A DNA stretch of 32,170 nucleotides from RGIG3009 sp045578425 (lineage in GTDB: Bacteria; Bacillota; Clostridia; Oscillospirales; Acutalibacteraceae). Position numbers and translations under genes: made by a program. Position 1 is the first letter of the stretch. The number at the start of each line of letters is the position of its first letter. The stretch spans positions 1 to 32,170 of the forward strand of contig JAZNKF010000062.1 in assembly GCA_045578425.1 (NCBI GenBank), read 5' to 3'. Below the pieces are notes generated by a model. The model did not search any database. It was given only the letters and a program-made list of their open reading frames with translations, and was not told the origin of the DNA. This document shows positions 22,907-31,099 of the stretch, in pieces.

Positions 22907-23830
22907 TTATAGCGGCAAAAGTTGTGTGATTGCCACCAACACCGGCATGGTAATAACCGAGAACAGCGTGGATAACGCCACCAAATTTACTGCCGATTCC
23001 GTATCTTGTCCGTATCGGCCGGAAAGCATAGAAACCCCCACCGCCACCGGTGCGGTACTTGCGATTGCCATGGATGTCAACAGCACGCCGCGCACACCGC
23101 ACAAGTACATTAAGGCAATACAAACGACAGGAACAGCAATCAATCGTAACACGATAACGCCGTAATAGCTTTTTTGCCGAATCGCTGTACTCATTTCAAT
23201 TTTGGAAAGGTAATATCCGGCAAACAACATAGGCAGCGGGGTGTTCAGAGAAGCCAAGTGCCGCACGGGAGCACCAAGCACCTCGGGCAACGTAATTCTT
23301 CCGACGAAGAGTATCAACCCAAAAACAATGCCAATAGTACCCGGGTTCACAAGCAATTTTTTTACCGAAAGTTTTTGTCCCGATGACCCCATTGTCATGA
23401 CACCGTAGCTCCAAAACACCAAGTTGAAAACTGCCACGTATACCGCGCCGTAAAAAACCCCTTCTTCTCCCAACACCGCTTGTTGTAACGGCAAAGCCAT
23501 AAAACCGGCATTTGACAAAACCACCGACAAACGAAACACTTTTGCCTTTGCATCTGTCTTGCGGTAAACCAAATGGGCTACTCCGATTGCCAACAAATGA
23601 ATCAAAAACGCTATCAGCAACGCTTTGAGTAAATTGAGCAACATTTCGGGACGGTATTCCCGCATGAACGATTGTATGATAACACACGGTGTTGCCAAAA
23701 TCAGCGCAATATCTGCGCAGACCTTAGCGCCTTTTTCGTTCATGACACCCGTTTTGCCCAACACAAATCCGCAAAAGATTAATATAAATAATACCAACAC
23801 TTGTTGTCCAACGGTCAAAAAGTTTTGCAC
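22907..23830 (-). CDS. AEC-family (auxin efflux carrier-like) transporter
   Basis: The protein (307 residues from GTG 23830) has about ten membrane helices in the AEC arrangement: two inverted five-helix halves. The N-terminal part has FCGFVLGKTGVMNEKGAK and the central part SNAGFMALPLQQAVLGEEGVFY, both typical of bacterial AEC proteins. Members carry dicarboxylates, malonate or similar anions; substrate cannot be told from this sequence. ATG at 23836 is only one base after GGAGG, while GTG at 23830 is seven bases after it, so the latter is slightly preferred. It has its own terminator and appears monocistronic. The interval up to 23891 shows no strong promoter. Confidence 0.88.
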   Translation of the reverse strand: MQNFLTVGQQVLVLFILIFCGFVLGKTGVMNEKGAKVCADIALILATPCVIIQSFMREYRPEMLLNLLKALLIAFLIHLLAIGVAHLVYRKTDAKAKVFRLSVVLSNAGFMALPLQQAVLGEEGVFYGAVYVAVFNLVFWSYGVMTMGSSGQKLSVKKLLVNPGTIGIVFGLILFVGRITLPEVLGAPVRHLASLNTPLPMLFAGYYLSKIEMSTAIRQKSYYGVIVLRLIAVPVVCIALMYLCGVRGVLLTSMAIASTAPVAVGVSMLSGRYGQDTESAVNLVALSTLFSVITMPVLVAITQLLPL

Positions 23831-23891
23831 GGCCATTCCTCCGTTTCATAATCCAAGCCTTATTGTACTGGATTTTTCCCCAAAAAGCAAG

Positions 23892-23930
23892 AAAAATGCA
23901 CCCAATCAAAATCAATTGGGTGCATTTTTT
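23892..23930 (-). terminator. Intrinsic terminator of the SOS-linked small gene
   Basis: A 15-bp stem (23892-23906 with 23915-23929) is followed on the minus strand by five T, six bases after the stop codon of the 116-codon gene. It is an inverted repeat and could also act on the plus strand. Confidence 0.9.
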
Positions 23931-23936
23931 AAAGTT

Positions 23937-24287
23937 TTATGCGCAGTGTTTTGCAGAAAACGGTACGGGGATTGCCCGTGCTTCTCTTGCCATCTCTGCT
24001 GTCACATGACGCCACACTTCGCGGCGACGACGACGGTTGCGCGCCAAGGCGGCATCTCGTTTCATAGATACCACACAACAGGTAACCACCGTCAAACGGC
24101 AAAGCATCAAAATCGCTGTCAACACCGGATATTCCCACCAAAGAAGCGCACCGCCCATGGCAAGTTCCATCGCCGCCATAGAAAGCGGAATCCATGCCAT
24201 TTTACGTGTGACCGAATACCGCGCCGCCATCATCATATACAAACTTATCGCACCAAAAACCGCCGCGACAATTACTGCAAAAACCAT
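23937..24287 (-). CDS. Small membrane protein under LexA control, function unknown (116 aa)
   Basis: The family is not one I recognise. Three hydrophobic stretches are visible, at about residues 2-20, 31-50 and 53-73. A basic cytoplasmic tail with a run of Arg (RNRRRRREVWRHV, about 82-94) follows. GCAGGAGGAAAC precedes ATG 24287 with good spacing. The promoter directly upstream is TTGACA-16-TATAAT, and a perfect LexA box lies 12 bases past the -10, so expression should rise after DNA damage. Known SOS-induced small membrane proteins in Gram-positives (YneA, SosA, ChiZ-type) block division, but they have one membrane helix and often a LysM domain. This is at most an analogue. It is monocistronic with its own terminator. 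Confidence 0.85.
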   Translation of the reverse strand: MVFAVIVAAVFGAISLYMMMAARYSVTRKMAWIPLSMAAMELAMGGALLWWEYPVLTAILMLCRLTVVTCCVVSMKRDAALARNRRRRREVWRHVTAEMAREARAIPVPFSAKHCA

Positions 24288-24312
24288 AAGTGTTTCCTCC
24301 TGCTACTTTTCC

Positions 24313-24335
24313 GTTCGAAAACGAACATTTGTTCG
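24313..24335 (-). promoter_or_regulatory. LexA (DinR) operator
   Basis: CGAACATTTGTTCG at 24322-24335 is a perfect palindromic match to the Gram-positive SOS box (CGAAC-N4-GTTCG). A further GTTCG half-site at 24313-24317 stands at the same nine-base step. The box lies between the -10 and the start codon of the 116-codon gene. Confidence 0.88.
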
Positions 24336-24347
24336 ATTTGTACTTTT

Positions 24348-24375
24348 ATTATAGCATCCCTTATGGTTTTGTCAA
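24348..24375 (-). promoter_or_regulatory. Sigma-A promoter of the SOS-linked small gene
   Basis: On the minus strand TTGACA (24370-24375) and TATAAT (24348-24353), both perfect, are 16 bases apart. It is a strong basal promoter, as is usual for LexA-repressed genes, and is directly followed by the LexA box. Confidence 0.9.
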
Positions 24376-24393
24376 GAGAATTTTTAAAAATTT

Positions 24394-25245
24394 TTATTGA
24401 TTCTTCAACCGACGGTTTGCCGACGTTACCGTGTTTTTCAGCAACATGGCAATGGTCATCGGTCCCACGCCGCCCGGCACGGGCGTTAAGTAGCCGGCAA
24501 CCTCGTCCACACCGGCTGCCACGTCACCGCAAAGTTTGCCTTCTTTGTTGCGGTTCATACCAACGTCAATCACCACTGCACCGGGTTTAACCATGTCGGG
24601 TGTTACAAAATCCGCTCTTCCCACGGCGGAAACCAAAACGTCTGCACGGCGGCAAACCGCCGCCAAATCCGCCGTGCGGGAATGACAAATGGTAACGGTG
24701 GCGTTTTCGTGCAACAACAGCATCGCCATGGGTTTCCCCACAATGTTGCTGCGGCCTATTACCACACATTCCTTACCCGCTACGGCAATACCCGTGCGAC
24801 GTAACAGTTCCATCACGCCCGCAGGGGTACACGGCAAAAACGAAAAATCGCCAATCAGAATGTGTCCCACGTTTTCGGCATGAAAAGCGTCCACGTCTTT
24901 GCTCGGTGCAATCGCTTCTATCACGGCTTTGTCGTCAAGCGGTTCCGGTAACGGCAACTGACACAAAATACCGTCAACGTCTTCACGCTCGTTAAGCGTT
25001 TGAATGCACCTAAGTAATTCTTCTTGCGTGGTATCGGCAGGTAATGCAATTTCCTCGGAACGAATACCCACTTCGGCACACGCCTTTTTCTTGTTGTTCA
25101 CATAAATACGCGAAGCAGGGTTGTCCCCCACAATAATCACTGCCAAGCACGGCTGGACACCGGCATCGCACAGCGCTTTTACTTCTCCTGCCAACTCGGC
25201 ACGCACTTCGGCCGCAATACGTTTTCCATCAATGCAAATCGCCAT
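24394..25245 (-). CDS. folD: Bifunctional methylene-THF dehydrogenase / methenyl-THF cyclohydrolase (FolD)
   Basis: The 283-residue cytoplasmic enzyme interconverts methylene-, methenyl- and formyl-tetrahydrofolate for one-carbon metabolism. Visible family motifs are YVNNKKKACAEVGI with the catalytic Lys, ILCQLPLPEPLD, PSKDVDAFH, the NADP-binding GRSNIVGKPMAMLLL and the C-terminal PVPGGVGPMTIAMLL. The frame is open to 25296, but ATG at 25245 follows AGGAGG and yields the normal N-terminus. Its first 17 bases overlap the end of lgt, so the two are translationally linked. It is the last gene of an operon with two M16 proteins and lgt. Confidence 0.97.
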   Translation of the reverse strand: MAICIDGKRIAAEVRAELAGEVKALCDAGVQPCLAVIIVGDNPASRIYVNNKKKACAEVGIRSEEIALPADTTQEELLRCIQTLNEREDVDGILCQLPLPEPLDDKAVIEAIAPSKDVDAFHAENVGHILIGDFSFLPCTPAGVMELLRRTGIAVAGKECVVIGRSNIVGKPMAMLLLHENATVTICHSRTADLAAVCRRADVLVSAVGRADFVTPDMVKPGAVVIDVGMNRNKEGKLCGDVAAGVDEVAGYLTPVPGGVGPMTIAMLLKNTVTSANRRLKNQ

Positions 25246-26140
25246 TTTCGGTTTCCTCCTTTGTGGTTTCGGCAAGGGAAATCGTTTTTTCGTCAATCGG
25301 TTCCCCTTGAGCTTTTCCTTTCAAAACAAAGTACAAAATCACACCCGCCAGCACCGAAACAGCTGCTACCAAGCACGATACTTTCATGGTGCCCAAATAC
25401 AAACTGTCGGTGCGCAACATTTCAATAAAGAAGCGGCCCGTACCATACCATATCACGTATAGCGAGAACAACTGTCCTTTGAAACGGTACGCCTTTTTCG
25501 ACACAATATGTAACAGCAAAAAGCCCAACAAACACCATAACGATTCGTATAAGAACGTCGGATGCACGGGCAACGAACGGTCATACCCTGACGCCGAATT
25601 CGAATAGCTGGAAATCCAGCTACCCGTCATTCCCCACGGCAACGTGGTATTGGAGCCAAAGGCTTCTTGGTTAAAAAAGTTGCCCCAACGCCCCACCGCT
25701 TGACCGATAAAAAAGCCAATGGCACCCATGTCAAACATACGTAAGGTGTCCACTTTTTTTACACGACACATCCAAAGCGCCGTAACAAACGCCATAATCA
25801 CCCCGCCGTAAATGGCAAGCCCGCCATTCCACACGGCAAAAATTTGGAGTGGGTTGGCAAAATACTCCCCCCGACTGTCCGAAAACAACACGTAATACAG
25901 CCGCGCACCGGCAAATGCAAACAACGCGCAAACCAGCACCACGTCCATCATCGGGTCGCGGCGAATGCCAAAACGCTTGGCATTGCGAAGCGCATACCAC
26001 ACTGCCAGCAAAAACCCCACGGCAATCAGCACACCGTACCATTTGATGGTAAGTTCCGTTCCAAAAAACGGCAGCGACACAATCGTGTCATCAACCGCAA
26101 ATTTCCAGCCCAATTTAGGGAATTCAATGTAGGAATCCAT
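25229..26140 (-). CDS. lgt: Phosphatidylglycerol-prolipoprotein diacylglyceryl transferase (Lgt)
   Basis: The 303-residue membrane enzyme transfers diacylglycerol from phosphatidylglycerol to the lipobox Cys of prelipoproteins. About seven membrane segments are present. The Lgt signature AVGRWGNFFNQEAFG with the essential Arg and Asn is clear, as are the YGVLIAVGFLLAVW start and HPTFLYESLW. The last 40 residues after the final helix are charged (EETKEETENGDLH). GTG at 26149 also opens the frame, but ATG at 26140 has AAAGGGTG at better spacing. It stands 14 bases after the M16 peptidase and overlaps folD. Confidence 0.96.
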   Translation of the reverse strand: MDSYIEFPKLGWKFAVDDTIVSLPFFGTELTIKWYGVLIAVGFLLAVWYALRNAKRFGIRRDPMMDVVLVCALFAFAGARLYYVLFSDSRGEYFANPLQIFAVWNGGLAIYGGVIMAFVTALWMCRVKKVDTLRMFDMGAIGFFIGQAVGRWGNFFNQEAFGSNTTLPWGMTGSWISSYSNSASGYDRSLPVHPTFLYESLWCLLGFLLLHIVSKKAYRFKGQLFSLYVIWYGTGRFFIEMLRTDSLYLGTMKVSCLVAAVSVLAGVILYFVLKGKAQGEPIDEKTISLAETTKEETENGDLH

Positions 26141-26154
26141 ACAGCTCACCCTTT

Positions 26155-27444
26155 CTAAAGCGGATTAACAACCGAAAGCGACGATGCTTCCTCGTCGAAA
26201 TCGTCTTGTAAGCGTTTCTCAACGTCTTCCTTTTTTACCGTTGCCACCGCATCTAACAATGCGAACGGGTCTCGGCCGCTGAAATGCGCATCCACAACAA
26301 TATCGCCGCACCCTTCTACACTGTCAAAATGCGAAATCATTTGTCCGTATACCGCTTTACGCGCCGTGTCAAATTCTTCGGCGGAAATCCCCTCACGCAG
26401 CATCCGTTCCCGCTCGCAGCGAAACGCTTCGCAAACCGCCTGCGGATTTTTCGATTCACCGCCGATAATCCACACACCGTATCCCGGTCCGTCAAAATAT
26501 TCCACCCCAAACGAAGCGTTAATCAGCCCCCGGTTCATAAGTTTTGCATACAGCGGATTGGCACGCGAACCCAACAATTCTTGTAACACCGCCGCCGCGG
26601 CAATTTCGGTTGCCGAAGCGTCCTGCAACCCCCCGCCGGTGTTTTGCGGCACCTTATACCCCAAATAAAAAAGCGGTTCTGCTACCGGCATTTTCACTTC
26701 GGTTACCGCACGGTAAGCCGTACGCGGCTCGTCAACGGGCGGCCGTTTAGAATCGTAGACGGGGGCAGCTTTCAGCAATTTATCAGCAATCTCTTCCACT
26801 TGTTCACACGTAACGTTTCCCGCCACAGACAGCACCATGTTGCGCAAATTATAGAAACGGTAATAACAGCCATACAGCAGTTCGGGTGTGATTTTGGCAA
26901 TCGATTCCACCGTCCCCGCAATATCCACCCGCACGGGATGATTGTGATATAACCCTTCTAACAAATTGCAAAACACCGTGCGCGAAGGCGAATCTTCACA
27001 CATGCGAATTTCTTGTCCGATGATTCCGCGCTCTTTTTCCACCGTTTTTTCGGTAAAATACGGTTTTTGCACAAAATCCAGCAAAATTTCCAACGATTCG
27101 CTCAGTTGCTGCGTGCATGAGAATAAATATGCCGTATGGTCAAACGAGGTATATGCATTCGCCGATGCTCCTGTTTTGGCATACCGTTCAAACGCATCGC
27201 AATCCTCATTTTCGAACAACTTATGTTCCAGATAATGGGCAATCCCCGCAGGCAGTTCCACCACTTCGTTGGTATCGGCCGAAACATACGCCGAATCAAT
27301 AGAACCGTATTTGGTGGCAAACACCGCATAGGCGGAGGCATACCCTTCTTTTGGCCAAACATAAATCGGCAAACCGGAAGAATGTTGCAAAAAATAACAC
27401 TGTTCGCCGGTATGGCGACATTGTAAACGCTTCCACTCACTCAT
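26155..27444 (-). CDS. M16-family zinc metallopeptidase (YmfH-like, catalytic partner)
   Basis: The 429-residue protein is an M16 (pitrilysin-type) peptidase. The inverted zinc motif HxxEH is present as HYLEH (H70, E73, H74). The usual downstream Glu ligand fits the EKERGIIGQEI segment about 75 residues later. An M16 C-terminal domain follows. No signal peptide is seen, so the protein should be cytoplasmic. The start ATG at 27444 shares bases with the stop of the upstream gene (ATGA overlap), preceded by AAGGAGG, and the pair is surely co-translated. The neighbour lacks the zinc motif, so together they resemble the YmfF/YmfH pair of Bacillus. Substrate is unknown. Confidence 0.92.
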   Translation of the reverse strand: MSEWKRLQCRHTGEQCYFLQHSSGLPIYVWPKEGYASAYAVFATKYGSIDSAYVSADTNEVVELPAGIAHYLEHKLFENEDCDAFERYAKTGASANAYTSFDHTAYLFSCTQQLSESLEILLDFVQKPYFTEKTVEKERGIIGQEIRMCEDSPSRTVFCNLLEGLYHNHPVRVDIAGTVESIAKITPELLYGCYYRFYNLRNMVLSVAGNVTCEQVEEIADKLLKAAPVYDSKRPPVDEPRTAYRAVTEVKMPVAEPLFYLGYKVPQNTGGGLQDASATEIAAAAVLQELLGSRANPLYAKLMNRGLINASFGVEYFDGPGYGVWIIGGESKNPQAVCEAFRCERERMLREGISAEEFDTARKAVYGQMISHFDSVEGCGDIVVDAHFSGRDPFALLDAVATVKKEDVEKRLQDDFDEEASSLSVVNPL

Positions 27445-28721
27445 TCGCCGCATTCCTCCTTTTGTGCCAACAAATACACACATTCATATTGCAATTTCTT
27501 TGCCGCTTCAATCACCTCTTCGCGTGTTACAGCGGCAATTTCTTCACGAATTTCCTCGGGGGAACTCACCTTATCCCCTGTGCTTTGCACCACGTACCAC
27601 GCGGCACGCGCACTTTGCGAATCGCCCACCGCTTCAAAACCTTGGACCACACTGCGCCGTGCGGCTTCCAAATCCTCGTCAGTAAATTCACCGCGGCAAA
27701 TCAGTTCGCGTTGCGCCAGAATTTCCGTTTCGGCGCGCACGGCGTTTTTCTCGTCTACGCCGCATTGTATCAACAGTACGCCTTTTATGCGGTCGTAGGC
27801 GGAAGAACAATAATAACACAAACTCAGTTTTTCCCGCACGTTGCGAAAAAGCAACGAGGTAGCCGTGCCGCCCAGCAACGCATTCATCAACCGTGTGGCA
27901 GAAACTTTGTCACTCGGTTCGGCACAATCGGTACGAAAACCCATCACCAGTTTGGATTGCCCCACTTCCATGCGTTCGGTTTTGCGCCGCAGGGTAGGAA
28001 TACGGGTTTGTGTGTCGGTGGAACATGCCACGGGGTTTCTCCCCTCTATTGCCGCAAACTCGTTACAAAAATCCTCTTCCACCTCTGCAAGGATTTTGTC
28101 GTCTTGTAAAATCAGTTGCACCGATGCTTGCTGTAACACGCGCTTCCACGCACGAGTCATGGCTTCGGGGGTTAGGTTTTCGATAACTTCTGCCGAGCCA
28201 TACCGCCCAATACCATACGCTTCGTCGGGACAAAGCAACCGTTCCGCTTGGCAGCGAGCGTACCAGCGTTTTTCGTTAATTTCTGCGCGCACTTCCTCTG
28301 CCAAACAACGACGCTCGGTTTGCACGTCTTCCAAACGGAAAACACCGTCCACAAACGCAGGACGGAATAACATTTCGCGCAACAGTTCGGCACACGCGGC
28401 AGTAACCGCTTCGCCGTCCAAGGCAAAACGGTCTGCCGTGGTTTCGGCAGTAAACACCAAAGCCTGCACTTCCCCCACGCGTGAAACCTCGCCGCTTACC
28501 GAGGCGCCGTACAGTTCGCTGAGCCGCTTATGCAACGCCGTAAAATCGGGGTACCGTGCGCAACCGCGCACCAACAACCGCGAAAGCAGGGCGTTTTCTT
28601 CCACAGTTTCTTTGTTGAGCGGCAGTAACAATGCCACCGTTATTTGCGCTGTTTTAAAGCGGGTGTCCGGCAACGCCAAACAGCGCACACCGTTTCCCAC
28701 CAACCGATTTTCTTGCTTCAT
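27441..28721 (-). CDS. M16-family pseudopeptidase (YmfF-like, non-catalytic partner)
   Basis: The 426-residue protein has the fold-level features of an M16 protein: an N-terminal half with RLSELYGASVSGEVSRVGEVQ, a C-terminal half with LVMGFRTDC and LLGGTATSLLFRNVREKLSLCYYC. It lacks HxxEH at the expected position, so it should not be catalytic. In M16 heterodimers the inactive subunit helps substrate binding. ATG at 28721, six bases after GGAGG, is preferred to TTG at 28727. It is first in an operon with the active M16 protein (4-base overlap), lgt and folD. Confidence 0.9.
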   Translation of the reverse strand: MKQENRLVGNGVRCLALPDTRFKTAQITVALLLPLNKETVEENALLSRLLVRGCARYPDFTALHKRLSELYGASVSGEVSRVGEVQALVFTAETTADRFALDGEAVTAACAELLREMLFRPAFVDGVFRLEDVQTERRCLAEEVRAEINEKRWYARCQAERLLCPDEAYGIGRYGSAEVIENLTPEAMTRAWKRVLQQASVQLILQDDKILAEVEEDFCNEFAAIEGRNPVACSTDTQTRIPTLRRKTERMEVGQSKLVMGFRTDCAEPSDKVSATRLMNALLGGTATSLLFRNVREKLSLCYYCSSAYDRIKGVLLIQCGVDEKNAVRAETEILAQRELICRGEFTDEDLEAARRSVVQGFEAVGDSQSARAAWYVVQSTGDKVSSPEEIREEIAAVTREEVIEAAKKLQYECVYLLAQKEECGE

Positions 28722-28755
28722 AAACAACCTCCGTGTATACCCTAAAGGGTTACAA

Positions 28756-28784
28756 TACAGTACAGTATACCATATCTTTTTGGG
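28756..28784 (-). promoter_or_regulatory. Probable promoter of the M16-M16-lgt-folD operon
   Basis: On the minus strand TATACT lies 17 bases downstream of TTTTCA (about 28790-28763), followed by a TACTG direct repeat and an ACCCTTTAGGGT dyad before the GGAGG site at 28727-28731. The hexamers are moderate, and whether the dyad is an operator is unknown. Confidence 0.5.
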
Positions 28785-28813
28785 TTTGAAAAGTACAAAA
28801 CAGAGAATCTTGT

Positions 28814-29983
28814 CTATTCACTCCTTAGCGCCTCCACGGGTTGTAATTTTGATGCTTTGTAAGCGGGATACACCCCGAACACCACACCGACCGCCACGGA
28901 GAATCCCATCAACTTCAAAAACAGCCACGGTGAAACCGAAACCGACACGCCCGAAAGCGGCAAAATAATTGCCAATGCCGCCGCAGGTAACATACCGACC
29001 AGCGCCCCCGCGGCCGAAAGCAACCCTGCCTCGACCAAAAATTCTGCCAAAATCCGTTTTTGCGAAGCCCCCACCGCTTTTTTAACACCGATTTCTCGTT
29101 TGCGTTCGTTTACGGCGGATAACATGGCTGTCACAATCCCAAACCCCGAAACCACCAGCGAAACCGCGCTGAGCACCGTGAGGACCAACGCAATCAGTTC
29201 GACAAGCCGCAACAGTCGGTCTTTTTGTGCCGCTAAATCATCGGTACGAAACGATGCGCTCCCTTGATAAAGGCGGTTAAGCACCCGCTTGATAGCGTTT
29301 TGTGTAGACTCGGTCGCTTCCCCGTTGGCACGTACGGCAAACTGGTCGAACCCCGTTTGTCCTGTTAGGTTTTTTTGCGTGGTATACGGAATATACACCA
29401 TTCCCGGAATCATTGCCGCCATGTTTTGCAACAGACTGCCTCCCGTTTTGGTTACTCCTATGACAGTCAGTGTTTCGGATAAACTTCCCACTTGCACCGT
29501 AACCGTTTTCCCCACCACATTGTTGCGCCCGTAAGCCGCCTTTGCCATCGCTTCGTCCAACACACAAACCGCTGCCGCCGCGTCCACATCGCTGTGCGAA
29601 AGCATTCGTCCGTGCATTACTTCGAGCGAAATTACTTGCCCTGCCCCCGCATCAATGCCGCAAAGCACGGCACTTTGATTGTTTTTGGCGGTGCAAACGT
29701 TGCCGTAATATATCATGAGCGGCATGGCGGAAGAAACTTGCGGCAAGGCGCGGATTTCTTCCAACGCCTCTTCGTTTAATAAAATACTGCCGTCGTCCGT
29801 TGTCACCGAAAGACCGCCGACTCCCATGCTGTTGAGTTCGTTGGTTGCCAAAGATTCCCCCGCACTGCCGATGACCGATACCAGTGACACCATCAACATT
29901 CCCACGGCAATCCCGCTGACCGTCAGCGCGGTGCGCCCGCGGCGACGAAGTAAGTTTCGAATCGCTGTTTTTATTAAATCCAT
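28814..29983 (-). CDS. ABC transporter permease, MacB/FtsX type
   Basis: The 389-residue protein has one N-terminal membrane helix (about 20-42), an extracytoplasmic MacB-type domain (about 45-255), and three C-terminal FtsX helices (about 270-292, 315-340, 350-372). The segment EIGVKKAVGASQKRILAEFLVEA before the second FtsX helix is the ATPase-coupling loop. Such permeases work with a MacA-like adaptor and a separate or fused ATP-binding domain. No ATPase gene is adjacent on either side. The ATG at 29983 is three bases after the adaptor gene stop. Substrate is unknown. Confidence 0.93.
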   Translation of the reverse strand: MDLIKTAIRNLLRRRGRTALTVSGIAVGMLMVSLVSVIGSAGESLATNELNSMGVGGLSVTTDDGSILLNEEALEEIRALPQVSSAMPLMIYYGNVCTAKNNQSAVLCGIDAGAGQVISLEVMHGRMLSHSDVDAAAAVCVLDEAMAKAAYGRNNVVGKTVTVQVGSLSETLTVIGVTKTGGSLLQNMAAMIPGMVYIPYTTQKNLTGQTGFDQFAVRANGEATESTQNAIKRVLNRLYQGSASFRTDDLAAQKDRLLRLVELIALVLTVLSAVSLVVSGFGIVTAMLSAVNERKREIGVKKAVGASQKRILAEFLVEAGLLSAAGALVGMLPAAALAIILPLSGVSVSVSPWLFLKLMGFSVAVGVVFGVYPAYKASKLQPVEALRSE

Positions 29984-29986
29984 TGG

Positions 29987-30910
29987 TTATGCCACCCGTA
30001 CGGCAACGTGTTCGCCGGATAATTCTTCGGGATTTTGTACCACCCGTTCGCCTGCCGATACGCCGGACACCACCAAAACTCCGTCGGCGGTTTCTCGCCC
30101 CAGCTCCACCACCCGTCTGTAAACGTTTTGTTTTCCGTCATAAACATACACAAATTCCTTTCCGTTTTGGTCTTGTCCGATGGTTTCATAAGGAAGTAAC
30201 AACGCATTTTCGGTGGTGCTGACAATAATCCCTGCTTGCGCATTTAAGCCCACTCGCAAATCCGCGGCGGCATCCTCCAACGATACCACGGCATCTACCA
30301 CCGTTTCCGAAAGCGTTCCCACATATTGCTGTCGCGCAGTCGACGCGATGGTTTCCAACGTGCCACGGTACGTTTTTGAAAAAGCTACTCCCGAAACCGT
30401 TACCGATTGCCCCACTTTAACAAGCGGTAAATCCTGTTCTCGAATTGCCACGGCAATTTGCCGCGCTTTTCCCGTGGTAATCACCGCGCACGGCGCGGTA
30501 TAATCCACCGTTTCCCCGGCACGTACGTTGACCGCCGCCGCCACACCGTCAATCGGTGAGACTACCTCTTCCGCCATAGGCAACTCTACACCATCTGCTA
30601 CACCTCCTGTCAGTTGCGATAGCACCGCTTGGGTGGCTTGCACGTCCACCGAAAACAGCGGTTGCCCTTTTTTCACCTTTTGCCCTTCTTTGACATAAAC
30701 CGTACCCGCCACACACGGCGCTTCCACGTACACTTCTTTGCTGTCAGCCGCCACCACTTTCCCGCTGCATTTGACCGTTTGTTGCACCGTTTTTTCTTCT
30801 AACGTCATCACCAAAACGGTAAACGGTTTGGGTTTTAGCCATTCTCCCACTCCAAAAACCGCACCTATTGCCAAAACGGTGATTACCGCCAACCACACAT
30901 ATTTTTTCAT
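29987..30910 (-). CDS. MacA/HlyD-like efflux adaptor lacking the long helical hairpin
   Basis: The 307-residue protein starts with a membrane anchor (about 5-25). A lipoyl-type half (EAPCVAGTVYVKEGQKVKKGQPLFSV) and its partner strand (VVSPIDGVAAAVNVRAGETV) follow. Between the two halves only about 30 residues occur, so the long coiled coil of MacA or TolC-linked adaptors is missing, as in several Gram-positive YknX-like adaptors. A beta-barrel domain (AVAIREQDLPLVKVGQSVTV) and a membrane-proximal domain complete it. It precedes the permease by three bases. AAAGGAG stands at the ATG. Confidence 0.92.
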   Translation of the reverse strand: MKKYVWLAVITVLAIGAVFGVGEWLKPKPFTVLVMTLEEKTVQQTVKCSGKVVAADSKEVYVEAPCVAGTVYVKEGQKVKKGQPLFSVDVQATQAVLSQLTGGVADGVELPMAEEVVSPIDGVAAAVNVRAGETVDYTAPCAVITTGKARQIAVAIREQDLPLVKVGQSVTVSGVAFSKTYRGTLETIASTARQQYVGTLSETVVDAVVSLEDAAADLRVGLNAQAGIIVSTTENALLLPYETIGQDQNGKEFVYVYDGKQNVYRRVVELGRETADGVLVVSGVSAGERVVQNPEELSGEHVAVRVA

Positions 30911-31011
30911 TGTTTTTCTCCTTTTTGCAAACCTTTTTCGTTGTTAGTCTTTGAAAGAAAGAGAAAAATATTGATAAAAAGAGAATTTCTTTTATTAAGA
31001 AATTTTGACAA

Positions 31012-31053
31012 TAAAAAAGCAAAATCCCGCCCACTTACGTGAACGGGATTTTT
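31012..31053 (-). terminator. Intrinsic terminator, copy A of a duplicated 33-bp sequence
   Basis: Bases 31021-31053 form a hairpin (AAAATCCCG with CGGGATTTT) and recur exactly at 31815-31847. On the minus strand it lies about 47 bases after the AT-rich gene and ends in a T-rich run. It separates that gene from the adaptor gene. Confidence 0.88.
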
Positions 31054-31099
31054 GTCATTCGTGTCCAAAAAAGAACTGAGTGAAAACCGAGGATTTTCT

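Noticed and set aside
27841..28968. Plus-strand ORF of 375 codons opposite the M16 pseudopeptidase
   Set aside because: It has a Ser/Arg/Thr-rich composition typical of antisense translation and crosses the promoter of the real gene.
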